Of a stretch of DNA of 64,000 bases, positions 8,203-16,088 are shown piece by piece. The DNA is from Demequina soli (GTDB lineage: Bacteria > Actinomycetota > Actinomycetes > Actinomycetales > Demequinaceae), in contig NZ_BBLZ01000002.1 in assembly GCF_000971195.1 (NCBI RefSeq), positions 1 to 64,000 on the forward strand. Direction: 5' to 3'. A program made the position numbers and the translations under genes. Positions within the stretch are counted from its first letter, which is position 1; each line of letters opens with the position of its first letter. Under the pieces are notes generated by a model, which saw only the letters and a list, made by a program, of their open reading frames with translations, had not been told where the DNA came from and did no database searches.

Positions 8203-10056
8203 ATGTCTGTCGAGGCCCTGGTGACGATCTTCGCGGCGCTGCGGGACCTCTCGATCGCCGCGACCGCGGGCGCGCTGCTGGTGATCGCGGGCGTGCTCCC
8301 CGCGACCCACCCGGCGGTCGCGCGGGCCGCGACCATCGCCCGGATCGGCTCCATCGGGTGGGTCGTGACGGCTCTCGGCCACTCGATGGCGACCTACGCG
8401 AGCATCCGCGGCACGCTGCCCGACGCGTCGCGCTTCGTCGAGGAGTGGTGGAGCTACTCGACCTCGGTCGACCTGCTGGTCGCCTACCTCCAGGTGGTCG
8501 CGGCGGGCCTCGTCGCGTCGGTCCTGTGCACCCTGGTGCGGACGCCGGCGTTCGCGGCCTGGTCGCTCGTGCCCGTGGTGTGGGCGCTCGGCTGGCTCGC
8601 CGAGACGGGCCACGCCGCCGGCGCGGCGGACCACCACCTCGCGACCTCCGCGATGTTCCTCCACCTCGCGGGCGCGACCGTGTGGACCGGCGTGATCGGC
8701 GTGATGCTCGCGCTGCGCGGCGTCCTCGGCGACGCGGCCAAGGACGCGATGCGGCGCTCGTCGCGCCTCGCCGTGTGGGCCGCGGCGGCCGTCATCGTGT
8801 CGGGTGCGGTCAACGGCTGGATCCGCCTGTCCGCGCCGTCGGAGCTGTTCACCACGACGTACGGGCGTCTGCTCGTGCTGAAGATCGGCCTCATGTCGGT
8901 CGCGATCGCGCTCGCGGTGCTGCACCGACGCACGGCGCTCCCGCGCCTCGAGGCGGCGGAGGTGCGCGCCCGCTTCTGGCGCCTCATGGCGGTCGACGTG
9001 GGCGCGCTCGTCGCGGTCATGGGCGTCGCCGGCGTGCTCGCCTCGACCGCGCCGCCCATCCCCATCGTCCCCGTCGACGAGCCCAGCCCGGCGTACCAGC
9101 TCACCGGCTACGAGCTGCCGCCCGCGCCCACGTTCCTGACGTGGATCGGCGAGTGGCGCCTCGAGATCATCTCCGCGTTCGTGCTCGCGGCGCTCGCGAT
9201 CGTGTACGTGCGCGGCGTGCTCGTGCTGCGCCGGCGCGGCGACGCGTGGCCGTGGCACCGCACCGCGAGCTGGCTCACCGGCATCGCGATCATGGTGTGG
9301 ATCACGCAGGGCGGCCCCACCGTGTACGGCATGGTGACGTTCAGCGGCCACATGCTCGAGCACATGCTGCTCGTCATGGTGGCGCCGGTGCCGCTCACCT
9401 TCGGCGCCCCCATCACGCTCGCGCTGCGCGCGATCACGCCGCGCACCGACGGGTCGGTGGGTCCGCGCGAGTGGATCCGCCTCGTCGTCGAGTCCCGTTG
9501 GATGCGCTTCTGGGCCCACCCCATCGTGGCGGCCGTGAGCTTCGCCGGCTTCCTCATCGCCTTCTACTACTCGCCGCTTTTCGAGTTCGCGCTGCGCAAC
9601 CACGCCGGCCACCTGTGGATGATCCTGCACTTCACCGTGGTGGGGTACCTCTTCGTCAACGCGCTCGTCGGGATCGACCCCGGCCCCACGCGCCCGGGCT
9701 ACCCGCTGCGCATCGTGCTGCTCTTCTCCACGATGGCGTTCCATGCGTTCTTCGGCGTCGCGATCATGATGTCGACGGTGCTGCTCGCGCCCACCTACTT
9801 CGGCCTCATGGGCCGCACGTGGGGGCCCGACGCGATCACGGATCAGCAGTACGGCGGCGGGGTCGCATGGGGCATCGGCGAGCTGCCGGTGGTGCTGCTC
9901 GCGATCGGCATCATCACCGCGTGGCGGCGCGCTGACGACAAGGAGTCGCGCCGGAAGGACCGGCAGGCCGACCGTGACGACGACGCGGAGCTGCGCGCCT
10001 ACAACGCCATGCTCGCGGCGACCGCGCAGGACGACGCGCGCCACGATTTCCAATGA
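8203..10056 (+). CDS. CopD-domain plus cytochrome c oxidase assembly (CtaG-type) membrane protein
   Basis: This 617-aa multi-pass protein joins an N-terminal CopD-like copper-resistance membrane domain (about residues 1-290) to a C-terminal Caa3-type CtaG domain (about 310-600) with membrane histidine motifs such as SGHMLEHMLLVM and LWMILHFTVVGYLF, and HAFFGVAIM. Such fusions are common in actinobacteria and are thought to handle copper for oxidase maturation or copper tolerance; that role is inferred from the family. The C-terminal tail is charged and cytosolic. The stop codon lies inside the stem of a strong terminator hairpin. Confidence 0.85.
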   Translation: MSVEALVTIFAALRDLSIAATAGALLVIAGVLPATHPAVARAATIARIGSIGWVVTALGHSMATYASIRGTLPDASRFVEEWWSYSTSVDLLVAYLQVVAAGLVASVLCTLVRTPAFAAWSLVPVVWALGWLAETGHAAGAADHHLATSAMFLHLAGATVWTGVIGVMLALRGVLGDAAKDAMRRSSRLAVWAAAAVIVSGAVNGWIRLSAPSELFTTTYGRLLVLKIGLMSVAIALAVLHRRTALPRLEAAEVRARFWRLMAVDVGALVAVMGVAGVLASTAPPIPIVPVDEPSPAYQLTGYELPPAPTFLTWIGEWRLEIISAFVLAALAIVYVRGVLVLRRRGDAWPWHRTASWLTGIAIMVWITQGGPTVYGMVTFSGHMLEHMLLVMVAPVPLTFGAPITLALRAITPRTDGSVGPREWIRLVVESRWMRFWAHPIVAAVSFAGFLIAFYYSPLFEFALRNHAGHLWMILHFTVVGYLFVNALVGIDPGPTRPGYPLRIVLLFSTMAFHAFFGVAIMMSTVLLAPTYFGLMGRTWGPDAITDQQYGGGVAWGIGELPVVLLAIGIITAWRRADDKESRRKDRQADRDDDAELRAYNAMLAATAQDDARHDFQ

Positions 10057-10106
10057 CAGTTGTGACGGATGGGACGGATGGGACGGCCCATCCGTCACAT
10101 CTGTCA
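10054..10106 (+). terminator. Long hairpin terminator of the CopD/CtaG gene
   Basis: Bases 10054-10073 (TGACAGTTGTGACGGATGGG) and 10087-10106 pair over 20 positions with one mismatch around a 13-base loop. The stem begins with the TGA stop codon of the upstream gene. There is no long T-run, as is usual for GC-rich actinobacterial terminators. Confidence 0.75.
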
Positions 10107-10180
10107 TGGGCAGTGGCGCCGGGTCAGCCCGCCTGCCCGCACCCGGCCAGACCGCTGCCCGCACCCGGCCCAACCGCGAT

Positions 10181-10278
10181 CCACACGGATTCTGCAGTCG
10201 CGCCCCCGCTGGTCGCGCTTCGCCGCGTGAGTTGCATCGTTGACACGATTCATCCGCCCGGGCGTGTGGGGGACGGTC
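10181..10278. repeat. Intergenic TIR element, copy A
   Basis: This copy runs in the opposite orientation to copy E: on the minus strand it starts GACCGTCCCCCACACGC and ends CCGTGTGG. Inside lie TGCAGTCGCG and GAGTTGCA around the conserved centre TGGTCGCGCTTCGC. It lies between two convergent genes and overlaps the UGPase terminator at one end. See the finding on the five copies. Confidence 0.7.
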
Positions 10279-10295
10279 GGCTCCCGACCGTCCCC
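10269..10295 (-). terminator. Terminator of the UGPase gene
   Basis: GGGGACGGTCGG (10269-10280) pairs perfectly with CCGACCGTCCCC (10284-10295) around a CTC loop, eight bases after the stop of the minus-strand UGPase gene. The stem shares its sequence with the end of repeat copy A. Confidence 0.75.
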
Positions 10296-10303
10296 GCGGG
10301 CGT

Positions 10304-11692
10304 TCAGCCCTCGAGCACCGTCCCGTCGGGGATGACCTCGGCGGCCCCGGTGTCCTCGAGCACGACGTCGCCGCGCACGACCACGCCCGCGCCGAACGTC
10401 CAGTCGCCCTTCACGGTGAGCGAGCGGGCCTCGCGCAGCGACGGCGCCCCCTGCGGGAAGCGCGCGTCGAACTTGGCCATCGTCTTGTAGTGCTTCGAGT
10501 CGAGGTCGACCAGCGGCGCGGACTCGAGCGCGAGGCGCAGCGCGCCGTCCTCGTCGAGCGAGTACGCATCCGAGCGCAGCAGCAGCAGGTCGTTGGTGGT
10601 CTTGACCGGAAGGAAGCGGTCGCGGCCCACGACGATCGACGTCGCGCCCTCGAACACCTCGATCGCGGCGCCCATGGCCGTCTCGATCTGGAACACCTCG
10701 GGGCTCGACGAGTCCGTCGGGTCGACGTTCTTGACGTTGCGGATGAGCGGCAGGCCGAGCACGGCGCCGCGTTCCTTGAGCGCCGCGAACAGCTTCTCGA
10801 GGTCGAACCACAGGTTGTTCGTGTGGAAGAACGGGTGGTGGAACTCGTCGGTGAAGAAATGCATCTCGTCGGGCGCGGTCTGCGCGGTGTCGCGCAGGAT
10901 CAGGCGGCCGTCGGCCTTGCGGATCGCGAGGTGGCCGCCCTTGCGGTCGGCGGCGGTGCGGCGGCACAGCTCCGCGGCATACGGCGCGCCCGAGGCGGCG
11001 AACCAGCCCGCGATGGTGGGGCTCGGCACGGCGCCGAGGTTGTCGGAGTTGCCCGTCGAGGCGTAGCGGAAGCCCTCGTCGAGCAGCCGCTCGAGGATGC
11101 CCGAGCCCAGCAGCGCGGTGTAGATGTCGCCGTGGCCGGGCGGGCACCACTCGAGCGTCGGGTCCGCGGGCCAGGACGCGGGCATGAGCCCGTCGACCAG
11201 GAGCTTCGGCTCGGCGTTCTGGAGGAAGTCGAGCGGGAGGCCGTCGACCGCGAGGTCGCCGTACGGCGCGAGGGCCTCGAGGGAGTCGTCCTGGGTGCGG
11301 AACGAGTTCATGAGCACCAGCGGCAGGCGGGCGCCGGTCGCCTCGCGGGCGTGGCGCACCTGGCCGACGATGAGGTCGAGGAAGCTCTTGCCGTCACGGA
11401 CGGGCAGCAGCGACTTCGCGCGGTCCATGCCCATCGACGTGCCGAGGCCGCCGTTGAGGCGGATGATGGCGGTCTTCGCGAACGCGTCGCGCGCCGCGTC
11501 CTCGTCGACCGCGACGCCCTCGAGGAACGGCGGGTCGACCAGGGGGGTGATCGTGTCCTCGAGGATGAGGCCGGTCGCGCCGGCCTCGAGCTCCCCGAAG
11601 TAGTGGGAGAAGACGTCGATGGCGGTCTGGTCGACCCCGGCGGCGGCCATCTTGGCCTGGGCGGCGATGAGTCCAGGAGCGGTCATGACCAT
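10304..11692 (-). CDS. UTP--glucose-1-phosphate uridylyltransferase, eukaryotic UGP2-like type
   Basis: This 462-aa protein makes UDP-glucose from UTP and glucose-1-phosphate for polysaccharide and glycolipid synthesis. It is not the usual bacterial GalU but the larger UGP2-like enzyme also found in bifidobacteria and relatives: the nucleotide loop reads RLNGGLGTSMGMDRAKS (residues about 78-94), followed by LVLMNSFRTQDDS, EWCPPGHGDIYTAL and FHTNNLWFDL, and it ends in a beta-helix-like tail (LTVKGDWTFGAGVVVRGDV). Two ATGs compete, 11692 (MVMTAPG) and 11686 (MTAPG); I list the longer. The upstream region has a cluster of DnaA-box-like sequences. Confidence 0.88.
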   Translation of the reverse strand: MVMTAPGLIAAQAKMAAAGVDQTAIDVFSHYFGELEAGATGLILEDTITPLVDPPFLEGVAVDEDAARDAFAKTAIIRLNGGLGTSMGMDRAKSLLPVRDGKSFLDLIVGQVRHAREATGARLPLVLMNSFRTQDDSLEALAPYGDLAVDGLPLDFLQNAEPKLLVDGLMPASWPADPTLEWCPPGHGDIYTALLGSGILERLLDEGFRYASTGNSDNLGAVPSPTIAGWFAASGAPYAAELCRRTAADRKGGHLAIRKADGRLILRDTAQTAPDEMHFFTDEFHHPFFHTNNLWFDLEKLFAALKERGAVLGLPLIRNVKNVDPTDSSSPEVFQIETAMGAAIEVFEGATSIVVGRDRFLPVKTTNDLLLLRSDAYSLDEDGALRLALESAPLVDLDSKHYKTMAKFDARFPQGAPSLREARSLTVKGDWTFGAGVVVRGDVVLEDTGAAEVIPDGTVLEG

Positions 11693-11752
11693 GAGCCTAG
11701 GGGGAAGCGGGGCGCGCGGCCACCGGCCTGGGTCCCGGGAGCGCATGACGCT

Positions 11753-11818
11753 GTTTCCACAGATTTCTTCCACAGGTGTGGGTAAAACCTCGGGGCCCCG
11801 CACGAGGCGTGTGGACAA
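11753..11818. promoter_or_regulatory. Cluster of four DnaA-box-like 9-mers
   Basis: TGTGGACAA at 11810-11818 is an exact reverse copy of the GC-rich actinobacterial DnaA box TTGTCCACA. TGTGGGTAA (11777-11785) differs from the E. coli box by one base, and GTTTCCACA (11753-11761) and TCTTCCACA (11766-11774) differ by two. All four fall within 66 bases, 61-126 bases before the UGPase start. No dnaA, dnaN or AT-rich unwinding region is nearby, so this is not an origin; a DnaA-controlled promoter or titration site is possible. Confidence 0.45.
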
Positions 11819-12358
11819 GCATGTGGGCGCGCGGTGGACGGGCGGAGTCTGACGATCGAGTCTTGCGCCGGTGGTGCGACGCGAGTAGAAACGCCTCTAG
11901 CGAGATGGTGCGACGCGCGCCGCGGGGGACGTGAGAGCGTTCTCCGGAGGCCGTCGGACCCGCCGCGACGCCGGAGACGGCACGGGACGGGGGCGATGGC
12001 TGGCCCGTGCGTGCCTGATCGGATTCCTCGGACAACGGCGGTCCGCGTCCGCAGCTCCCTCGGGGGCGGTGGACCTGCGGGTGACGGCGCAGGGCACGAC
12101 GGGCCCGGGGGGTCGGCCGAGAGGACGTCGCCGCGTCGTGGCGCCCGCCCGCCGTGGTCTCTCGTGCATCAGGGCAAGGCCCCCCGGACCCGAATTCCGG
12201 GGGGCCTTCGCCGTGCCCGGGCCTGTGGACGATGCGCCGCGCACCCGGCGGGACGACGCGCCTTGCGCGTGGAGGGACGATGCGCGGTGCGCGTCGGGCG
12301 CCCGCCGGCCCGGCGCCGTGTCAGAATTTCCGCACGTGTGAAGGCGGAGGGTGGGGAC
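11819..12358 (+). other. Non-coding stretch ending in an orphan terminator; possible small RNA
   Basis: No convincing protein is encoded between the UGPase start and the DUF4190 gene. Open frames here lack a ribosome site and have Arg/Gly/Pro-rich shadow-like composition. The stretch holds a direct repeat GGTGCGACGCG (near 11872 and 11908), the hairpin at 12176-12208, and two copies of the GGACGATGC motif (12227, 12275). A plus-strand terminator without a gene before it suggests a transcript of about 350 nt. I looked for RNase P, tmRNA and SRP RNA signatures and did not see them. Confidence 0.3.
12176..12208 (+). terminator. Strong hairpin terminator without an obvious upstream gene
   Basis: AAGGCCCCCCGGA (12176-12188) pairs perfectly over 13 bp with TCCGGGGGGCCTT (12196-12208) around a 7-base loop. 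This A...GC-stem...TT shape matches the other terminators of this window (for example 15904-15927 and 54917-54950). Confidence 0.8.
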
Positions 12359-12901
12359 ATGGTCGACACGGTCGAGCAGCGGACGCAGGACGAGTCCGCG
12401 CCCGCGGGGGGCGACGGGCTTGGGATCGCCGCCTTCGTCACCGGCTGCGTCGGGCTCGGTCCCGTCGCCGTCGTGCTCGGACTGCTGGGCCTGTCGCGCG
12501 TGCGCGGAGGGGTGGCCATGCGCCGCGCTTGGCCGCTGGCCGGCCTGGTGCTCGGCATCGTCGGCACGCTCGGCTGGATCGCGATCGCGGTCGCGGTGGC
12601 TTCCGGCGGTGGCGCGGAGCGCGAGGCCCTCGCGGAGGTCGACGCCGTCAACATCGGCAACGCCATCGTCGCCGCCTTCGACGCCCACCCGTCCGCGGCC
12701 ACGGTCGACGTGGCCGTCGCCGACGCCGGCTACACCGTCGCCGGAACGTCGGTCCCGGCGGAGCTCGACGGCGCACGCACCCTCGACTACCAGGGAACGG
12801 ATGCCTACTCCTGGTGCGTGACCCTCACCGCCGACGAGGGAGCGGTGACGGCGTCTTACGACGCCGCGACCGGCCTGGTGGGCGCGTGCCCGGCGTCCTG
12901 A
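12359..12901 (+). CDS. DUF4190-type small membrane protein
   Basis: This 180-aa protein has a short charged N-terminus, two membrane segments of the DUF4190 kind (GIAAFVTGCVGLGPVAVVLG and the WPLAGLVLGIVGTLGWIAIA region) separated by a short basic loop, and an extracytoplasmic C-terminal domain of about 100 residues with two cysteines (SWCVTL and GACPAS) that could form a disulfide. The ATG at 12359 follows a GGAGGGTGGGG stretch. No function is known for this arrangement; the tail resembles a type IV pilin-like or sensing domain only loosely. Confidence 0.75.
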   Translation: MVDTVEQRTQDESAPAGGDGLGIAAFVTGCVGLGPVAVVLGLLGLSRVRGGVAMRRAWPLAGLVLGIVGTLGWIAIAVAVASGGGAEREALAEVDAVNIGNAIVAAFDAHPSAATVDVAVADAGYTVAGTSVPAELDGARTLDYQGTDAYSWCVTLTADEGAVTASYDAATGLVGACPAS

Positions 12902-13133
12902 CGCGCGTGCAGGTCGCGCCTCGACGTGTTGCCGGAACGGCGCGGAGTGAGATTCCGCGCATGCCTCTGGCGTACGCGCCTGTGATGGGTCACAATGCTG
13001 AGCGACCGGGCTGCAACCGGTCACTAACCAGGCAAGACGATGTCATGTTTGGTGCTTCTCGGACATTTCGGATACCTCAGCCATCCGGAATTGAGGCGCG
13101 GCAAACGGCGTCGTCGCATCAAAGGAGAACAGC

Positions 13134-13244
13134 ATGAACAAGTGGAGCATCCTCAAGAACAACACCGTCGTTCGCGTTTCCGCGAGCGCGGGTACGCTCG
13201 TCGCGGTCGCCGTGGTCGTCGGCGCTGGGTTCAAGTGGGCGTGA
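13134..13244 (+). CDS. 36-aa membrane peptide coupled to the GGDEF-EAL gene
   Basis: ATG at 13134 has an excellent ribosome site (AAAGGAGAAC, 13121-13130) and encodes 36 residues: a basic start (MNKWSILKNNTVVRVS) followed by a single hydrophobic helix (GTLVAVAVVVGAG) and the ending FKWA. The TGA stop overlaps the GTG start of the c-di-GMP enzyme (GTGA), so ribosomes that translate the peptide probably start the enzyme. I do not recognise a family. It could act as a membrane partner of the enzyme or only serve as a translational leader. Confidence 0.7.
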   Translation: MNKWSILKNNTVVRVSASAGTLVAVAVVVGAGFKWA

Positions 13245-15304
13245 GTCCTTCGGGATTCTCGGGCGGTGCGGGCGCTCCGGCGCCCGCACCGCCCTCCCGC
13301 ATCACCGCCTATGTGGCCTCCATCGCGGGCCTGGGCATCACCTCGATCGCGCTGGTCTTCTTCGCGAGCCTGACGTCGCAGACGCTCACGCAGATTCCGG
13401 TGTGGACCACCGTGTTCCTCGCGGCCGCCGCGATCGCGGGCGAGGTCAAGCCGGTGCGCCTGCTGCGTGAGGACGGCGAAGAGCGCACGCTCTCGACGTC
13501 CGCGCCGTTCGTGCTTGCGCTGGTCCCGGTGGCCGGTGTCGCGATCGCCGTGGCAGCGCAGCTCGTCGCGAGCCTCGCCGACGACGTGCTGCACCGGCGA
13601 GAGGTGCGCAAGTCGCTGTTCAACTCGGCTCAGTACGCGCTGAGCGTCATCGCCGCACGCGCCGTGTACGCCTGGCTTGCGGGCGTCCCCTTCTTCGGCG
13701 GATCCACCGTGGTGACCGCCGACGACCTGTTGCCCCTTTTCGCCGCGGGCATCGCGATGATCGGCGTGAACTGGGTATTGGTGGCGGGCGTCGTCCGCCT
13801 GTCGACGGGCAACACGCTTGCGACGGTCCTCCGTGAGGACATCCGTGACCTCGCCCTGACCAACGTCGTCCTGCTCAGCGTCGGCGGTATCGCGGCGGTC
13901 GTCGCGTCGGATGGCACTGCGTTGCTCCTGCTGCTCGCGGCCCCCGTGGTCGCCGCGCACCTCTTCACGATGGCTGCCGCGCGCCACGCGCACGACGCGA
14001 CCCACGACTCCCTCACCGGCCTGCGCAACCGCGGCCAGCTGTACTACGAGCTCGATCGCGCCCTGGAGGCGCCCGCGGCGTACCCGTCGCTGGGCCCGGG
14101 CCTCGTGCTGCTCGACCTCGACCACTTCAAGGACTTCAACGACACGCTCGGCCACCCCGTGGGCGACGAGATCCTCCGCCAGGTGGGCACGCGCCTCGTC
14201 GAGGTCGCGCCCGAGTCCGCCTCCGTGCACCGCCTCGGCGGCGACGAGTTCGCGGTCGTGGTCCACGGCCCCGTCTCCGAGGCCCGCCGCGTCGCCGCCG
14301 ACCTCCTGTCCGCGCTGGACGCGCCGATCCGCATCGACGGGCTCGAGCTGCTCGTGCGGGCCAGCGCCGGCGTCGCGGTCGCCCCCGTGCACGGTGAGGA
14401 CGGCGAGACCCTGATGAAGAACGCCGACATCGCGCTCTACCACGCGAAGCTCGAGCGCGACCGCATCAGCACCTTCTCGCCCGAGTTCGACATCAACACC
14501 GTCGAGCGCCTGCGCCTGCTCGCCGACCTCCGCACCGCGCTCGACGCGAAGCAGCTGTACCTCGTGTACCAGCCGCAGGTCGCGATCGCCACGGGCGGCA
14601 TGGTGGGCGTCGAGGCGCTGATCCGCTGGCGTCACCCGGAGCGCGGTCTCGTGCGCGCGGACGAGTTCATCCCGCTCGCGGAGAACTCGGGGCTCATCTT
14701 CCCCCTCACCGCGTTCGTGCTGGACGAGTCGCTCGCGCAGGTCGCGCGCTGGCGCCGCCTCGGCCACGAGTTCCGCATCGCCGTCAACCTCTCGGCGCGC
14801 CACCTGTCGGACCAGGGCCTGCCGCAGCAGGTGGCGACGGCCCTCGCGCGCCACCGGGTCCCCGCATCGTCCCTGGTGCTCGAGGTGACCGAGACGGCGA
14901 TCCTGTCCGATCCCGCGCGCGCCGACCTGGTGCTGCGCGCGCTGCGCCGCCTGGGCGTGTCGATCGCGATCGACGACTACGGCACGGGCAACGCGTCCCT
15001 CAGCTACCTCAAGCGACTCGAGATCGACGAGCTCAAGATCGACCGCTCCTTCGTGAGCAACATCGGCGCCGACCACCACGACCTCATCATCGTGCGCTCG
15101 ACCATCGCCCTGGCGCTCGCGCTCGACCTGCGGGTGGTCGCCGAGGGAATCGAGGATGCGGCCACCGTCGACGAGCTCCGCGGGCTCGGCAGCGTGATCG
15201 GCCAGGGCTACCACCTGGGCATGCCGGTCCCGGCGGCGGAGATCGACGCGCTGCTCGCGACCGAGCCCAGCCCCGCCGACGCCGGCACCACCGAGAGGCC
15301 CTGA
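13241..15304 (+). CDS. Membrane-bound GGDEF-EAL cyclic di-GMP protein
   Basis: This 687-aa protein starts with about seven membrane segments (residues roughly 15-245), followed by a GGDEF diguanylate cyclase domain with an intact RLGGDEF near residue 332, and an EAL phosphodiesterase domain with intact EALIRW near residue 458, TETAILSD, DDYGTGNASLSYL and LKIDRSFV. Both catalytic signatures look complete, so synthesis and breakdown of c-di-GMP are both possible. The GTG at 13241 overlaps the stop of the small peptide and has no strong ribosome site of its own, which supports coupling. DUF5317 follows three bases after its stop, so the three genes form one operon. Confidence 0.88.
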   Translation: MSPSGFSGGAGAPAPAPPSRITAYVASIAGLGITSIALVFFASLTSQTLTQIPVWTTVFLAAAAIAGEVKPVRLLREDGEERTLSTSAPFVLALVPVAGVAIAVAAQLVASLADDVLHRREVRKSLFNSAQYALSVIAARAVYAWLAGVPFFGGSTVVTADDLLPLFAAGIAMIGVNWVLVAGVVRLSTGNTLATVLREDIRDLALTNVVLLSVGGIAAVVASDGTALLLLLAAPVVAAHLFTMAAARHAHDATHDSLTGLRNRGQLYYELDRALEAPAAYPSLGPGLVLLDLDHFKDFNDTLGHPVGDEILRQVGTRLVEVAPESASVHRLGGDEFAVVVHGPVSEARRVAADLLSALDAPIRIDGLELLVRASAGVAVAPVHGEDGETLMKNADIALYHAKLERDRISTFSPEFDINTVERLRLLADLRTALDAKQLYLVYQPQVAIATGGMVGVEALIRWRHPERGLVRADEFIPLAENSGLIFPLTAFVLDESLAQVARWRRLGHEFRIAVNLSARHLSDQGLPQQVATALARHRVPASSLVLEVTETAILSDPARADLVLRALRRLGVSIAIDDYGTGNASLSYLKRLEIDELKIDRSFVSNIGADHHDLIIVRSTIALALALDLRVVAEGIEDAATVDELRGLGSVIGQGYHLGMPVPAAEIDALLATEPSPADAGTTERP

Positions 15305-15306
15305 CG

Positions 15307-15876
15307 ATGCTCGTGATGGCCGCGTGCCTGCTCGCCGTCCTGTCCCCGTTGGTCGCCCTGCGCTGGCCGGCCGGGCTGCTGCTGCGCCGCTGGCGCCTGC
15401 CCGTCCTCATCTGGGGTGCGCTGCTCGCGCAGATCATCATCATCGACGTGCCGCTGCCCGAGGCCCTCGCGCCCGTCCTGCACCTCGCGACCTACGCGGC
15501 CGCGCTCGCGTTCCTGTGGCTCAACCGCGCCGTGCGCGGCGTGCTGGTCGTGGCGGCGGGGGCGATCTCGAACGGCGTCACGATCGCGCTCAACGGCGGC
15601 GTGCTCCCGGCCAGCGCCGCCGCGACGGCCGCCGCGGGCATCGACCCCGAGCACGCGTTCGCCAACACGGCGGTGATGGACCACCCGGTGCTGCCGTGGC
15701 TGGGCGACGTGTTCGCGTGGCCCGAGCCGCTGCCGCTCGCCAACACCTTCAGCATCGGCGACCTGCTCATCGTCGTCGGCGTCGCGCTCGTCGCGTGGTC
15801 GGGTACCCGCCCGCTGCGCGGCGGCTCCGTCGAGCCCGCGGGGGACGATGCGCCCCTCGCCGCCGCGGACCGGTGA
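15307..15876 (+). CDS. DUF5317 family membrane protein
   Basis: This 189-aa protein has about five hydrophobic segments and the DUF5317 pattern: RWPAGLLLRRWRLPVLIWGA, then SNGVTIALNGGVLPAS with the conserved Asn-Gly-Gly, then LANTFSIGDLLIVVGV near the C-terminus. Its function is unknown. It starts directly after the GGDEF-EAL stop and is probably co-transcribed. In actinobacteria such proteins are often found beside signalling membrane proteins, which fits this position. Confidence 0.75.
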   Translation: MLVMAACLLAVLSPLVALRWPAGLLLRRWRLPVLIWGALLAQIIIIDVPLPEALAPVLHLATYAAALAFLWLNRAVRGVLVVAAGAISNGVTIALNGGVLPASAAATAAAGIDPEHAFANTAVMDHPVLPWLGDVFAWPEPLPLANTFSIGDLLIVVGVALVAWSGTRPLRGGSVEPAGDDAPLAAADR

Positions 15877-15893
15877 CCGCGCGCATCGTCCCC
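15841..15893 (+). terminator. Inverted pair of the dispersed motif at the end of the DUF5317 gene
   Basis: GGGGACGATGCGC (15841-15853) and GCGCATCGTCCCC (15881-15893) are perfect 13-bp inverted copies of the dispersed motif around a 27-base loop that contains the stop codon. They could fold as a hairpin in the mRNA just before the canonical terminator at 15904. Confidence 0.6.
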
Positions 15894-15903
15894 TGACACG
15901 CGG

Positions 15904-15927
15904 AAGGCCCCTCCGAGGAGGGGCCTT
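15904..15927. terminator. Bidirectional terminator between DUF5317 and tRNA-Gly
   Basis: AAGGCCCCTC (15904-15913) pairs with GAGGGGCCTT (15918-15927) around a short loop. It lies between a plus-strand gene and a minus-strand tRNA and can serve both. Confidence 0.8.
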
Positions 15928-15935
15928 CGTCGACG

Positions 15936-16006
15936 AGCGGGTGACGGGAATCGAACCCGCGCTATCAGCTTGGGAAGCTGAAGTTCTGCCATTGAACTAC
16001 ACCCGC
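15936..16006 (-). tRNA. tRNA-Gly (anticodon CCC)
   Basis: The reverse strand folds into a 71-nt cloverleaf without encoded CCA: acceptor GCGGGTG (16006-16000) with CACCCGC, D-stem GTTC/GAAC, anticodon stem TCAGC/GCTGA enclosing the loop TTCCCAA (anticodon CCC), and a T-arm with loop TTCGATT. It reads GGG codons. A terminator follows at 15904-15927. Confidence 0.95.
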
Positions 16007-16088
16007 GTGCGCCGCCCTGCGGCGCTGCGAGTCCCATTCTAGGGGGTCGTCGCGGGCTGTCCGCCACCGCCGCGCGGCCCGACCGGGA

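Noticed and set aside
11753-11818. Replication origin
   Set aside because: Only four boxes, no AT-rich unwinding region, and no dnaA, dnaN, rpmH or gyrase genes nearby.
11834-12358. Upstream extension of the DUF4190 gene to a 355-aa protein
   Set aside because: The first 175 residues are Arg/Gly/Pro-rich, cross a strong terminator hairpin, and a good start with GGAGGG-type ribosome site exists at 12359.
12902-13133. c-di-GMP riboswitch before the GGDEF-EAL operon
   Set aside because: The leader has small hairpins (GACCGG-N7-CCGGTC) but not the conserved GEMM-I or GEMM-II residues.
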